Assembly: GCF_030397665.1 (NCBI RefSeq)
Contig: NZ_JAPUBT010000001.1
Location: forward strand, 948,781-1,012,780
Direction of reading: 5' to 3'
DNA: 64,000 nucleotides
Origin: Janthinobacterium sp. SUN073
Lineage (GTDB): Bacteria; Pseudomonadota; Gammaproteobacteria; Burkholderiales; Burkholderiaceae_D
The notes under the pieces were generated by a model. That model was not told where the DNA came from and did no database searches. It was given only the letters and a program-made list of their open reading frames with translations. This document shows, piece by piece, positions 1-7,370 of this stretch. Each line of letters opens with the position of its first letter. Positions within the stretch are counted from its first letter, which is position 1. The position numbers and the translations under genes were made by a program.

Positions 1-1287
1 GACAGCTATCTGAAGGAAGGCGACTACGCACGCGCCCTGGGCCATGCGAATGAAGCCATCACGGCGGCTCGCCTGGTCAATAATGAACAGGTGGAGGCGA
101 CGGCACGCCTGAACATCGGCCAGGCGCTGATCGGCCAGGGACGTTTACAGGAAGGCAAGCAAAGCGTAGCCACGGGCCTGGCCTACTACGAGCGCACGGC
201 CAACCAGCCGGACATGCAGGCCGTGCTGCTGGAATACGGCATGGCGCTGGAAAAGGCGGGCGACATGCGCGGCGCCGTCACGGCCTACCATCGCGAGCGG
301 GGCATTTCCAACCAGCTGTTCGAAAAGCAGCGACAGAAGGCCGTGTATGAATTACAGGAAAAATATGAAGCGGAAAAGAAGCAGCGCCAGATCGAGCTGC
401 TCAGCCGCGAAAATCAGCTGAAAAGCACGGAAATCGACAACCGCCGCCTGCAACAGCGCGTGTGGTGGCTGCTGGCGCTGGTGCTGGCCATGGCGTCCGT
501 CATCGTCGGCTTGCTGTACCGCAAGGTGCGCCACGCGAACGTGCAGCTGAAGGTGAAGAACCAGGAACTCAAGCGCCAGAGCTCGCGCGACCCGCTGACG
601 GCCCTGTACAACCGCCGCCACTTCCAGGAATTCATGCGCAACCATGCGGGCAAGCCGCTGCCAGCCACCGGCGACGCCGATGTCGTGGGGGCACTGTTCC
701 TGCTCGATGTCGACCATTTCAAGCACATCAACGACCGCTACGGCCATGCGGCGGGTGACCTTGTGCTGACGACGATCGCCGAAACGCTGCACGATGTGCT
801 GCGCGAAACGGACATGATCGTGCGCTGGGGCGGCGAGGAATTCCTCGCCTTCCTGCCCGCCGTCGCGCGGGACGGCCTCGACGATATCGCGCGGCGCATC
901 CTCAACGGCATGGCGGCGCAAGTCATCCACTACCAGGGACAGGCCATCGAGGTGCACGTGTCCGTGGGCTTTGCGCCCTATCCGCTGGCGCCGCTGGGAC
1001 GGCCGCTCACGTGGGAACGCAGTGTCAACCTGATCGACATGGCGCTGTACCTGGCCAAGGCGCACGGGCGCAACCGGGCGTATGGCTTGCGCGGTTTTCA
1101 GCAAGTGGAAAGAACGACCCTGGAAGCGGTGGAGCAAGACCTGGAACGCGCGTGGCGCGACGGCTATGTCGATTTGAGCGTGGTGCTGGGGGGAACGGAC
1201 GGGATGGACAGTAGCAATACAGGAACAGCGGCGCATGGCAAGCAGGCAGGCGCCAGCGATGGCGTCGCGGCAGCAGCCATCATCTGA
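1..1287 (+). CDS. TPR-containing membrane diguanylate cyclase (GGDEF), 5' end outside window
   Basis: The reading frame is open from base 1, so the gene begins upstream. The visible 428 residues hold helical TPR-like repeats, a coiled coil (roughly residues 105-145), one membrane helix near bases 460-525, and a C-terminal GGDEF domain with the intact active-site motif GGEEF (about bases 826-840). An RxxD inhibitory site (RETD) sits five residues before it. Known for the family: such proteins make c-di-GMP from two GTP at the inner membrane, and the I-site gives product inhibition; TPRs usually bind a protein or peptide ligand. A poorly conserved tail of about 60 residues follows the GGDEF domain. 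The next gene is convergent. The catalytic residues support an active enzyme; the signal sensed is not visible. Confidence 0.93.
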   Translation, partial: DSYLKEGDYARALGHANEAITAARLVNNEQVEATARLNIGQALIGQGRLQEGKQSVATGLAYYERTANQPDMQAVLLEYGMALEKAGDMRGAVTAYHRERGISNQLFEKQRQKAVYELQEKYEAEKKQRQIELLSRENQLKSTEIDNRRLQQRVWWLLALVLAMASVIVGLLYRKVRHANVQLKVKNQELKRQSSRDPLTALYNRRHFQEFMRNHAGKPLPATGDADVVGALFLLDVDHFKHINDRYGHAAGDLVLTTIAETLHDVLRETDMIVRWGGEEFLAFLPAVARDGLDDIARRILNGMAAQVIHYQGQAIEVHVSVGFAPYPLAPLGRPLTWERSVNLIDMALYLAKAHGRNRAYGLRGFQQVERTTLEAVEQDLERAWRDGYVDLSVVLGGTDGMDSSNTGTAAHGKQAGASDGVAAAAII

Positions 1288-1321
1288 CGGCTGCCGCGGG
1301 CTGGCGCGCTTATTGCAAGTA

Positions 1322-1651
1322 TTACTTGTGCGCGGCGTCCTGCATCTTTTCGCCGGCTTTTTCCACTTTCTTGCCGACGGCATCGGCCGCTTCGCTCATT
1401 TTCTTGTCGGCGTCAGCGGCAACCTGATCCATCTTGGCGCCCGTCTCGGAAGCGGCCTGGCTCACGGCGGCGTCGGCTTTGCTAGCGGCGGCCTTGATGT
1501 CGGCTTCAGCCTTGGCAGCGGCCGCATCGATCTTCTGGCCAGCTTGTTCCGCAGGACCGGCGGCGACATCGCTCTTCTTCTGGCAGGCAGCCAGTGCCAC
1601 AACCATCATCCCGGCGGCGCACACGGTCATCCAATTTTTGCTTACTTTCAT
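1322..1651 (-). CDS. Small Ala/Lys-rich lipoprotein of unknown function
   Basis: A 109-residue product starting MKVSKNW. The chosen ATG (1651) has a good ribosome site (AAAGGGA) upstream; a longer frame from 1696 lacks one. The N-terminus is a lipoprotein signal with lipobox ALAAC, so the mature protein should be acylated and membrane anchored. The mature part is almost entirely Ala, Lys, Asp and Gln in a heptad-like pattern, predicting a long amphipathic helix or coiled coil. Such low-complexity lipoproteins are common in Oxalobacteraceae, but no family with a known function was recognised. A TATATT hexamer at 1695-1700 (minus strand) could be its -10 element. It faces the GGDEF gene convergently. 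Confidence 0.8.
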   Translation of the reverse strand: MKVSKNWMTVCAAGMMVVALAACQKKSDVAAGPAEQAGQKIDAAAAKAEADIKAAASKADAAVSQAASETGAKMDQVAADADKKMSEAADAVGKKVEKAGEKMQDAAHK

Positions 1652-1801
1652 GATATTCCCTTTCATTGTTATCAAAAGACACAGATCAGTTCGCAATATA
1701 CACCTGCCTAAAATTTTCTAGCGTGCGCTAACGCACATAAAAACAGGCTTTTGTGGCGTAGTTGTAAGCAATGGTATCTTGATATTTTTTTAGCATCCCG
1801 T

Positions 1802-3037
1802 TCAGTGCGTGGCAGGCGCCGCTTGATAGCCATCCGTCAAGGTGTGCAGGAAAACGATCACGTCGGCGATCTCCGCTTCGTTCAGGGCGGGTGCCTGGCC
1901 CGGCTGGCGGTCGAACGGCGCTGCCACATTCACGTTGGCGTCCAGGCCGGGCGGCAGATCGTCGTACTTGCGCACCTTGCCATTTTTGTCTGTCGGATAC
2001 CACTTTTGCGGCGCCGTGTCGCGCTGCACGTAAAAACGCAACACCTGCTCCAGGCTGTCAAAGCTGCCATTGTGGAAAAACACCTTGCGCAGGGCGACAT
2101 TGCGCAGGGACGGCGTCTTGAAGCTGCCGCAATACTCCTTGTGCTGCATCAGGTCGGTGCGGTCCGGGCCGCACAAGCCCAGATCGAAGAAGGCCGGGTC
2201 CCCATTCGCTGGCAGCCTGGCATTGCGCGGCACACCGATATTGATCAAGCCGTAATCCGTAAATTGGGGAAAGGCGCCGCCGGAGCTCACCTGGCTGATG
2301 TGGCAGGAGGCGCAATTGCCCTTGCGTTCATCGTTGAACAGGGCCAGGCCGCGCGCTTCCTGCGGGCTCAAGACGGCCTGCTTGCGCAGCACGGCGTCGT
2401 ACTTGCTCGTGTACGGATAGAAATCCAACGGGCTTTCCTGGAACACTTCCAGCGACATCAGCGCCCAGCGCAGCGCCTGGCCCGGCTGCTCGAAGATATC
2501 GGCGCCATACGTCTGGCGGAACTGCGCCGCCAGGGGGCCGGCGCGTAATTTGGCGACCACGGCGGCCGCATCGCGGTTGCCCATCTCGCGCGGCGACAAC
2601 AAGGGCGCGAGCGCCTGTTCGTGGCCGGACTGGGCGCGGCCGTCCCAGTTGCGCCCGCCCGTGGGCCCCGCGTCGACGCTGTCGTCGCCATCGTCGTCGT
2701 GGTAGTGCTCGCTGAACGGCGGCGCGTTCTGGATATAGCGCAGCGAGGGCGCAGCGCGCGTGCCCGCATCCTTCAATTCCGGCCCGCCCAGTTGCACCGC
2801 CAGCGCGTTCGGCGGACCGTACGCGTGTTGGGGACTGTGGCAACTGGCGCAGGCCAGCTTGCCCGACACGGACAGACTGGGCTCGAAAAACATGGCGCGG
2901 CCCATGGCCGTCATTGCCGCCACCGAAGGCTGGCGTTGCAGGGTGGGCGCATACGCGCCCGCGTCTTGTTGCGGCGCGGGCTGGCAGGCGGACAGCAGGC
3001 ACATGGCGAGCAGCAGGGCAGGTATCGTTTTCATCAT
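1802..3037 (-). CDS. Di-heme cytochrome c peroxidase / MauG-family lipoprotein
   Basis: A 411-residue protein with a lipobox (LLSAC at about residues 14-18) and two CxxCH haem-binding motifs, CASCH twice, as in bacterial cytochrome c peroxidases and MauG-like enzymes. The C-terminal region has the family's FHNGSF and D-L-P-P-G elements. Known role of the family: periplasmic reduction of H2O2 with electrons from c-type cytochromes, or oxidative modification of protein substrates; which applies is not visible. The start at tandem ATGs (3037/3034) is chosen because the lipoprotein signal follows directly; there is no clear ribosome site and the predicted promoter is close, so the transcript may be nearly leaderless. 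It is divergent from the AcpA-like phosphatase, and a Pho-box-like site lies just upstream, suggesting induction by phosphate limitation. Confidence 0.87.
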   Translation of the reverse strand: MMKTIPALLLAMCLLSACQPAPQQDAGAYAPTLQRQPSVAAMTAMGRAMFFEPSLSVSGKLACASCHSPQHAYGPPNALAVQLGGPELKDAGTRAAPSLRYIQNAPPFSEHYHDDDGDDSVDAGPTGGRNWDGRAQSGHEQALAPLLSPREMGNRDAAAVVAKLRAGPLAAQFRQTYGADIFEQPGQALRWALMSLEVFQESPLDFYPYTSKYDAVLRKQAVLSPQEARGLALFNDERKGNCASCHISQVSSGGAFPQFTDYGLINIGVPRNARLPANGDPAFFDLGLCGPDRTDLMQHKEYCGSFKTPSLRNVALRKVFFHNGSFDSLEQVLRFYVQRDTAPQKWYPTDKNGKVRKYDDLPPGLDANVNVAAPFDRQPGQAPALNEAEIADVIVFLHTLTDGYQAAPATH

Positions 3038-3061
3038 GGGCTGGCAGCGTAGCAACGGCAT

Positions 3062-3079
3062 GTGACAACTGCGTGACAA
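3062..3079 (-). promoter_or_regulatory. Candidate PhoB box upstream of cytochrome c peroxidase gene
   Basis: Read on the minus strand the 18 bp are TTGTCAC-GCAG-TTGTCAC, two 7-bp direct repeats with 11-bp period. This is the length and spacing of the PhoB box (CTGTCAT-N4-CTGTCAY), and the TGTCA core is exact in both halves. A weak -10 (TACGCT) follows 10 bp downstream, the spacing usual in Pho promoters. Inference from motif only. Confidence 0.5.
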
Positions 3080-3137
3080 GTCGCTGCAAAACGTCATGTA
3101 TCAAGTTCGTACATTACGTCATGTAACAGACGCTGAC

Positions 3138-3171
3138 ATGTCACGCAGCTGACATATTGCCTGCCTAGCAT
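3138..3171 (+). promoter_or_regulatory. Candidate PhoB box and -10 of the acid phosphatase gene
   Basis: ATGTCAC-GCAG-CTGACAT at 3138-3155 resembles the 18-bp PhoB box, with one half exact at TGTCA and the other at TG-CAT. The hexamer TAGCAT (3166-3171) follows after 10 bp, as in PhoB-activated promoters where the box replaces the -35. Predicted transcription start is near 3178, giving a leader of about 23 nt to the ATG at 3201. The spacer GCAG is shared with the box on the opposite strand. Confidence 0.5.
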
Positions 3172-3200
3172 GCGACGTTTTCCACCCAGAAGGCATGAAC

Positions 3201-5321
3201 ATGAAACCGCACGCAAACACTTCTTTACGGCCCCTGCCGTTGCTACTGTCGCTGGGCCTGGCCGCCTGCGGCAGCGACTACGCCGTCACGCCCCACATCA
3301 CGGGCCAGGTCATCGGCAGCTACTATGAAAACGCCCAGGTATGCCTGGAAAGCGCCACCGCCAAACTGACGTGCGACAGCGGCTCCGCCACCGTGCGCAC
3401 GGCCGCCGACGGCAGCTACACGCTCGACGGCCAGGGCGCCGTGCTGGTAACCGTCGGCACGGACGCCATCCGCCATGAAGCCATCGGCGACGCGGGCAGC
3501 AAGGTCACGCAAAAGCTGCTGCTGCGCGCGCCCGCCGGCCACAGCGCCTTCGTCAGCGCCCTGTCGACGGAGCTGGCGCAAATCATGGACGGCAACGGCG
3601 GCGACTTTGCGGCCGCCAGCGGCAAGCTGGCCGCGCGCCTGGGCGTGTCGGAAGCGGGCCTGGCATCGGACTTCAACAAGGCCAGCGGCGACGAGCTGGC
3701 GAAACTGAAGGCGGAAAACGCCAGCGTGACGGCCTTGATCGCCAGCGCCAGCACACAGGCGGCACCCGCCGACGCGCTGGCCGCCCTGAACGGCGCCCTG
3801 GCGCTGAACAACATCCAGACCATCGTCGTCATCTACGCGGAAAACCGCGGTTTCGACAATCTGTACGGCCTGTTCCCGGGCGCGAATGGCGTGCCGGGCG
3901 TCAATCCCACGTCCAGCTCCGCCTACGTGCCGCAGAAAGACTATGACGGCAGCACCCTGCCCGTGCTGCCACCCACCTGGGGCGGCATGACGGCGGCAGG
4001 CCAGATCACCGTCATCACCCAGGCGCAATCGGCCAATTTGCCCAACAAACCGTTCCAGATCGACGACGCCGGCAGCCCCCTGTACCTGCCGCAATCGGTC
4101 ATCACGCGCGACCTGGTGCACCGCTTCTACAACAACCAGATGCAGATCAACGGCGGCGCCAACGACAAGTTCGCCGCGTATTCCGATGCGGGCGGCCTCT
4201 CGATGGGCTATTACGACGGCAGCAAGATGCAGCTGTGGGACATCGCCAAACAATATGCGCTGGCCGACAATCTGTTCATCGGCGCCTTCGGCGGCTCCTT
4301 CCTCACGCACCAGTATCTGATCTGCGCCTGCGCGCCCACCTATCCGAACGCCGACACCTCGGTGGCCAAGGGATCGATTGCCAAGATCGACGTCGACGCC
4401 AACGGTAACTTCGTGCGCCTGACGCCGTCCGCCACGGCGCCGACCAGCGTCCTGAACGGCGCGCCCGCGTATGCCAACGACGGCGCGCTGACGCCGGCCG
4501 ACAGCACGGGCATGTTCTATGCCGTCAACACCATGCAGCCGCCGTTCCAGCCCAGCAGCAACGCGCCCGCCTCGGGCGACAGCAGCAAGCTGTATGCGGA
4601 CACGGGCAAGGCCAACACCCTGCCGCCGCAGACGCAGACGAATATCGGCGACCTGCTCTCAGGCAAGAACATCGACTGGGCCTGGTATGCGGGCGCCTGG
4701 AAGGATACGACGGCCCTGGCCACGGCCAGCGCACGCGCCGGCAGCTTCCCGAATCCGCCGAACTTCCAGTTCCACCATCAGCCGTTCAATTACTTTGCCA
4801 ACATGGACCCGGTGAAGGCGCCCGCCTACCGCGCCGCCCACCTGCGCGACTTCGACAGCCAGTTCCTGGCCGACGCCAGCGCCGGCAAGCTGCCGCCCGT
4901 GGCCTTCTACAAGCCGCAAGGCAATTTGAACCAGCACGCGGGCTACGCCAGCGTGGCCGCTGGCGACGCGCACATCGCCAGCGTCATCGCCCAACTGAAG
5001 AAAAGTCCGCAGTGGAAAAACATGCTGGTCATCGTCACCTACGATGAAAATGGCGGCTTCTACGATCACGCAGCGCCGCCGAAGGGCGACCGCTGGGGTC
5101 CGGGCACGCGCGTGCCGGCCATCCTCGTCTCGCCGTACGTGAAAAAGGGATTGGTTGACCATACGCAATACGATTCGGCCTCGATCCTGCGCGCCATCAC
5201 GCACCGCTTTGGCCTGCCCGTGCTCGACGGCCTGAGCACGCGCGACAAGGCGCTGGTGGCCAACGGCGGCAAGCCGATGGGCGACTTCAGCGCGGCGCTG
5301 GCGCTGGTGCCGCAAGAGTAG
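3201..5321 (+). CDS. AcpA-type acid phosphatase / phosphoesterase lipoprotein
   Basis: A 706-residue protein. The start at 3201 is preferred over an in-frame ATG at 3195 because AGAAGG then lies at normal spacing. A lipoprotein signal (LGLAAC, Cys23) is followed by a region of about 170 residues of unclear fold, then the phosphoesterase domain (PF04185 type). Its first motif includes IYAENRGFDNLYG, and a late motif reads TYDENGGFYDHAAPP. These are the metal-binding segments of AcpA and phospholipase C-like enzymes. Family role: release of phosphate from extracytoplasmic phosphoesters. The lipobox suggests an outer-membrane-anchored enzyme. It is divergent from a cytochrome c peroxidase gene and has a Pho-box-like promoter, consistent with phosphate scavenging. 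Phospholipase C-like activity is the main alternative. Confidence 0.88.
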   Translation: MKPHANTSLRPLPLLLSLGLAACGSDYAVTPHITGQVIGSYYENAQVCLESATAKLTCDSGSATVRTAADGSYTLDGQGAVLVTVGTDAIRHEAIGDAGSKVTQKLLLRAPAGHSAFVSALSTELAQIMDGNGGDFAAASGKLAARLGVSEAGLASDFNKASGDELAKLKAENASVTALIASASTQAAPADALAALNGALALNNIQTIVVIYAENRGFDNLYGLFPGANGVPGVNPTSSSAYVPQKDYDGSTLPVLPPTWGGMTAAGQITVITQAQSANLPNKPFQIDDAGSPLYLPQSVITRDLVHRFYNNQMQINGGANDKFAAYSDAGGLSMGYYDGSKMQLWDIAKQYALADNLFIGAFGGSFLTHQYLICACAPTYPNADTSVAKGSIAKIDVDANGNFVRLTPSATAPTSVLNGAPAYANDGALTPADSTGMFYAVNTMQPPFQPSSNAPASGDSSKLYADTGKANTLPPQTQTNIGDLLSGKNIDWAWYAGAWKDTTALATASARAGSFPNPPNFQFHHQPFNYFANMDPVKAPAYRAAHLRDFDSQFLADASAGKLPPVAFYKPQGNLNQHAGYASVAAGDAHIASVIAQLKKSPQWKNMLVIVTYDENGGFYDHAAPPKGDRWGPGTRVPAILVSPYVKKGLVDHTQYDSASILRAITHRFGLPVLDGLSTRDKALVANGGKPMGDFSAALALVPQE

Positions 5322-5335
5322 GGCTGCGTAAAGTG

Positions 5336-5363
5336 CGCCTGCCCGGTTTGAACGGGGCGGGCG
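5336..5363 (+). terminator. Probable terminator after the phosphatase gene
   Basis: CGCCTGCCC (5336-5344) pairs with GGGCGGGCG (5355-5363) with one G-U pair, and is followed by TTT. It lies 15 bases after the stop codon, between two convergent genes. The U-tract is short, so it is moderate evidence only. Confidence 0.5.
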
Positions 5364-5378
5364 TTTCAGCTGTTGGCG

Positions 5379-6326
5379 CTATTGGCCGGGGGCGGGGGCG
5401 GGGGCGGGGGTTGGGACCGCGTCGAGCAGCGAACGTTCGAGCAATTGCGACAAGGCCGTGCGCAGCGCCTGCGTGCGCGCCGCCAGTTCCGGCCGCTTGT
5501 AGCGCTCGGCGGCGATCAGGCTGTTTTCCAGGCAGACGCGGTCGCTTTTCGCCAGGCAAGCGTCGGCCAGGTCGAGCTGGGCGCTGGCCAGCGCCACTTT
5601 GACCTTGGCGTCGAGTTCCAGCGTATCGGGATCGTCGCCCCAGCGTTTCACGTGGATGGCCAGGCGCGTGGCGGCCACGTCCGGCTTGCCCGCATCGAGC
5701 GCCTGGTTGACGCTGTCTTGCAGCCCCGTCCACGCCTGTGCCCGCTGCTGTTGCTTCTCGCAAGTAGCGGCGGACTTGGTGATGTTCGCCTGCAAGCGTT
5801 TGATCTGCGCGGCGGGCGCCCTGGCGCTTTTCAGCACGGCCAGCGCGCTGCGCGCCCCGTCCAGATCGCATTGCGCCGCCAGCGCCGTGGCCGCTTCGAC
5901 CTGTTCCGCCACGCTGGCCGGCTTGTCTGCCGGCTTGTTATAAAACCAGATACCGGTCAGCACCACGGCTGCCGCGATCCAGGTGCGCAAGCGCACGGGC
6001 GGGCGCGGCGGCGGCACCGAACCCTTGATGGCCGGTTTCGCTGGCGGCGCCTTGGCTGGCGCGGGCGCCGCTGCGGCAGCCGGTGGCGGGACAGGCTGGG
6101 GAGCGGGAGCGGGCTGAGGCGCGGCCTGCGGTGCAGGAACGGACGGGGCGACGGGCACCGGCGGTGGCATGCGCGGCGGCGGGGGCGGGGTCGGCGCTGC
6201 TACTTTCTCGACTACAGGCGCTGCAGCCACCTGGCGCGCGCCGCAAAACGGGCAATGCGCCACGCGCAGCGGCAAGGTCCGGCCGCAAGCGGCATTGATG
6301 CAAACTTCATTCACTGTTTCAGACAC
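5379..6326 (-). CDS. Zinc-ribbon single-pass membrane protein, function unknown
   Basis: A 315-residue protein with a GTG start at 6326 preceded by AAAGG. Visible parts: an N-terminal zinc-ribbon-like motif with Cys9, Cys14, Cys25 and Cys28; a long Pro/Ala-rich linker (about residues 35-105); one membrane helix (about 113-129, WIAAAVVLTGIWFYN); and a C-terminal domain with several spaced cysteines (for example in AAQCDLDGAR and ATCEKQQQR) that probably folds as helical repeats. It ends in a (Pro-Ala) run encoded by a CCCGCC repeat. The layout (cytoplasmic zinc ribbon, proline linker, membrane helix, soluble domain) resembles many zinc_ribbon_2 proteins of unknown function. It is divergent from the CARDB-like pair, which may be functionally linked. 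No function is assigned. Confidence 0.75.
   Translation of the reverse strand: MSETVNEVCINAACGRTLPLRVAHCPFCGARQVAAAPVVEKVAAPTPPPPPRMPPPVPVAPSVPAPQAAPQPAPAPQPVPPPAAAAAPAPAKAPPAKPAIKGSVPPPRPPVRLRTWIAAAVVLTGIWFYNKPADKPASVAEQVEAATALAAQCDLDGARSALAVLKSARAPAAQIKRLQANITKSAATCEKQQQRAQAWTGLQDSVNQALDAGKPDVAATRLAIHVKRWGDDPDTLELDAKVKVALASAQLDLADACLAKSDRVCLENSLIAAERYKRPELAARTQALRTALSQLLERSLLDAVPTPAPAPAPGQ
5387..5410. repeat. Four tandem CGGGGG hexamers inside a coding 3' end
   Basis: Four perfect CGGGGG units in a row, which on the minus strand encode the Pro-Ala run at the C-terminus of the zinc-ribbon protein. The four G5 tracts on the plus strand satisfy the pattern of a G-quadruplex, and the unit count could vary by slippage without breaking the frame. 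Confidence 0.8.
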
Positions 6327-6494
6327 GTTCCAACCTTTTCCTGGATTTGCTCAGCTGCATTCTGCCGCAATATTACCTTACGCAAGCACGGCAACGGCGC
6401 ACCGGCGCCGTGCTCCATGGCCTTGATACCGATCAAAAAGCCGCCGCCGCCGCGGCCTAAGCTGGAAACACCGGTCAAGGACAAGGAGAACGCC

Positions 6495-7370
6495 ATGCCA
6501 GCCCACCTGATCATCGAAGACGGCCAGCCCTGGTGGTGGGACAGCGCCGATATCTGGGTCGTGCCGGGCAATGATCCGAATGGCCCGCCCGGCGCACCCA
6601 TCGCCGGCACCAGCAATTACCTGTGGGGGCGCGTGCACAACACGGGCAACAGCGCCTCGAACGGCGTGCGCGTGGACTTTTACTGGGCCGACCCGTCCGG
6701 CCAGATCGCCGTCGGCGCCGCCACGCAGATCGGTTCCGCGTTTGCCGACTTGCCGCCCGGCGCCACGCAGGAAGTGCTGTGCCTCGTGCCCTGGGTACCC
6801 GTCATCGTCAATGGCGGCCACGAATGCCTGCTGGCCGTGGCCCACGGCGCGGGCGACATCAACCCGCTGCCCGACCCGCTGCCCAACGGTTTTCCCTTCC
6901 AGCCCACCTTGCACGAGCAGATCGCCCAGCGCAATGTCACCGTGGTGCTGGCGGCCAGGCGCGCGCAGTTGCTGGCCATCACGGTGGCGGCCCTGCCCCG
7001 TGCAGCAAGGAAAGTGGAATTGCACATTGAACATGGCGGCGAACTGCAGGCGCGTTTGCTGGCCACCCTGGGCCTGGAAAAATGGCAGCCGGCCAGGGAC
7101 GCGCGCCTGATCGCGGGCCTGGCGCGCACGCCCCACTGCAACGGCGATGTGCCCGGCGAGCAAAAGCTGGTGCTGGAAGTGCCGCGCGGCCAGGCGCAGG
7201 CCGCGTACCTGAGCCTGCGCGCCGAAGCCTTGCCGCCACGCCAGTATGTGCTGCTGCGCGTGCTGGAGAGTCAGGACGGCAAGGTCATGGGCGGCGTCAC
7301 GTATCTCGTCACCACTCTGGAGAAAGAGCAGGCGCAAGAACAGCACAGCCCCGAGGAGCAAGCATCATGA
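6495..7370 (+). CDS. CARDB-like beta-sandwich protein, function unknown
   Basis: A 291-residue protein. The ATG at 6495 is chosen because of a strong AAGGAGAA ribosome site; an in-frame ATG at 6417 has none. The first 130 residues (DSADIWVVPG, then NYLWGRVHNTGNSAS and VDFYWADPSG) have the pattern of CARDB/APHP-type Ig-like domains, in which an elongated beta-sandwich mediates adhesion or assembly. No signal peptide or membrane helix is visible, so it may stay in the cytoplasm or be exported by a route not recognisable here. The second half (roughly 150-280) is a second beta-rich region. Its stop overlaps the ATG of the next gene by 4 bases, so the two are translationally coupled. No function is assigned. 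Confidence 0.75.
   Translation: MPAHLIIEDGQPWWWDSADIWVVPGNDPNGPPGAPIAGTSNYLWGRVHNTGNSASNGVRVDFYWADPSGQIAVGAATQIGSAFADLPPGATQEVLCLVPWVPVIVNGGHECLLAVAHGAGDINPLPDPLPNGFPFQPTLHEQIAQRNVTVVLAARRAQLLAITVAALPRAARKVELHIEHGGELQARLLATLGLEKWQPARDARLIAGLARTPHCNGDVPGEQKLVLEVPRGQAQAAYLSLRAEALPPRQYVLLRVLESQDGKVMGGVTYLVTTLEKEQAQEQHSPEEQAS

Noticed and set aside
1723..1736. Small GTGCG/CGCAC hairpin before the lipoprotein gene
   Set aside because: Only a 5-bp stem without a T-tract; too weak to call a terminator or leader structure.
5373..6494. Upstream extension of the CARDB-like gene to 5373
   Set aside because: The extension overlaps the zinc-ribbon gene on the other strand and is Arg/Gly-rich; a strong ribosome site marks the start at 6495.
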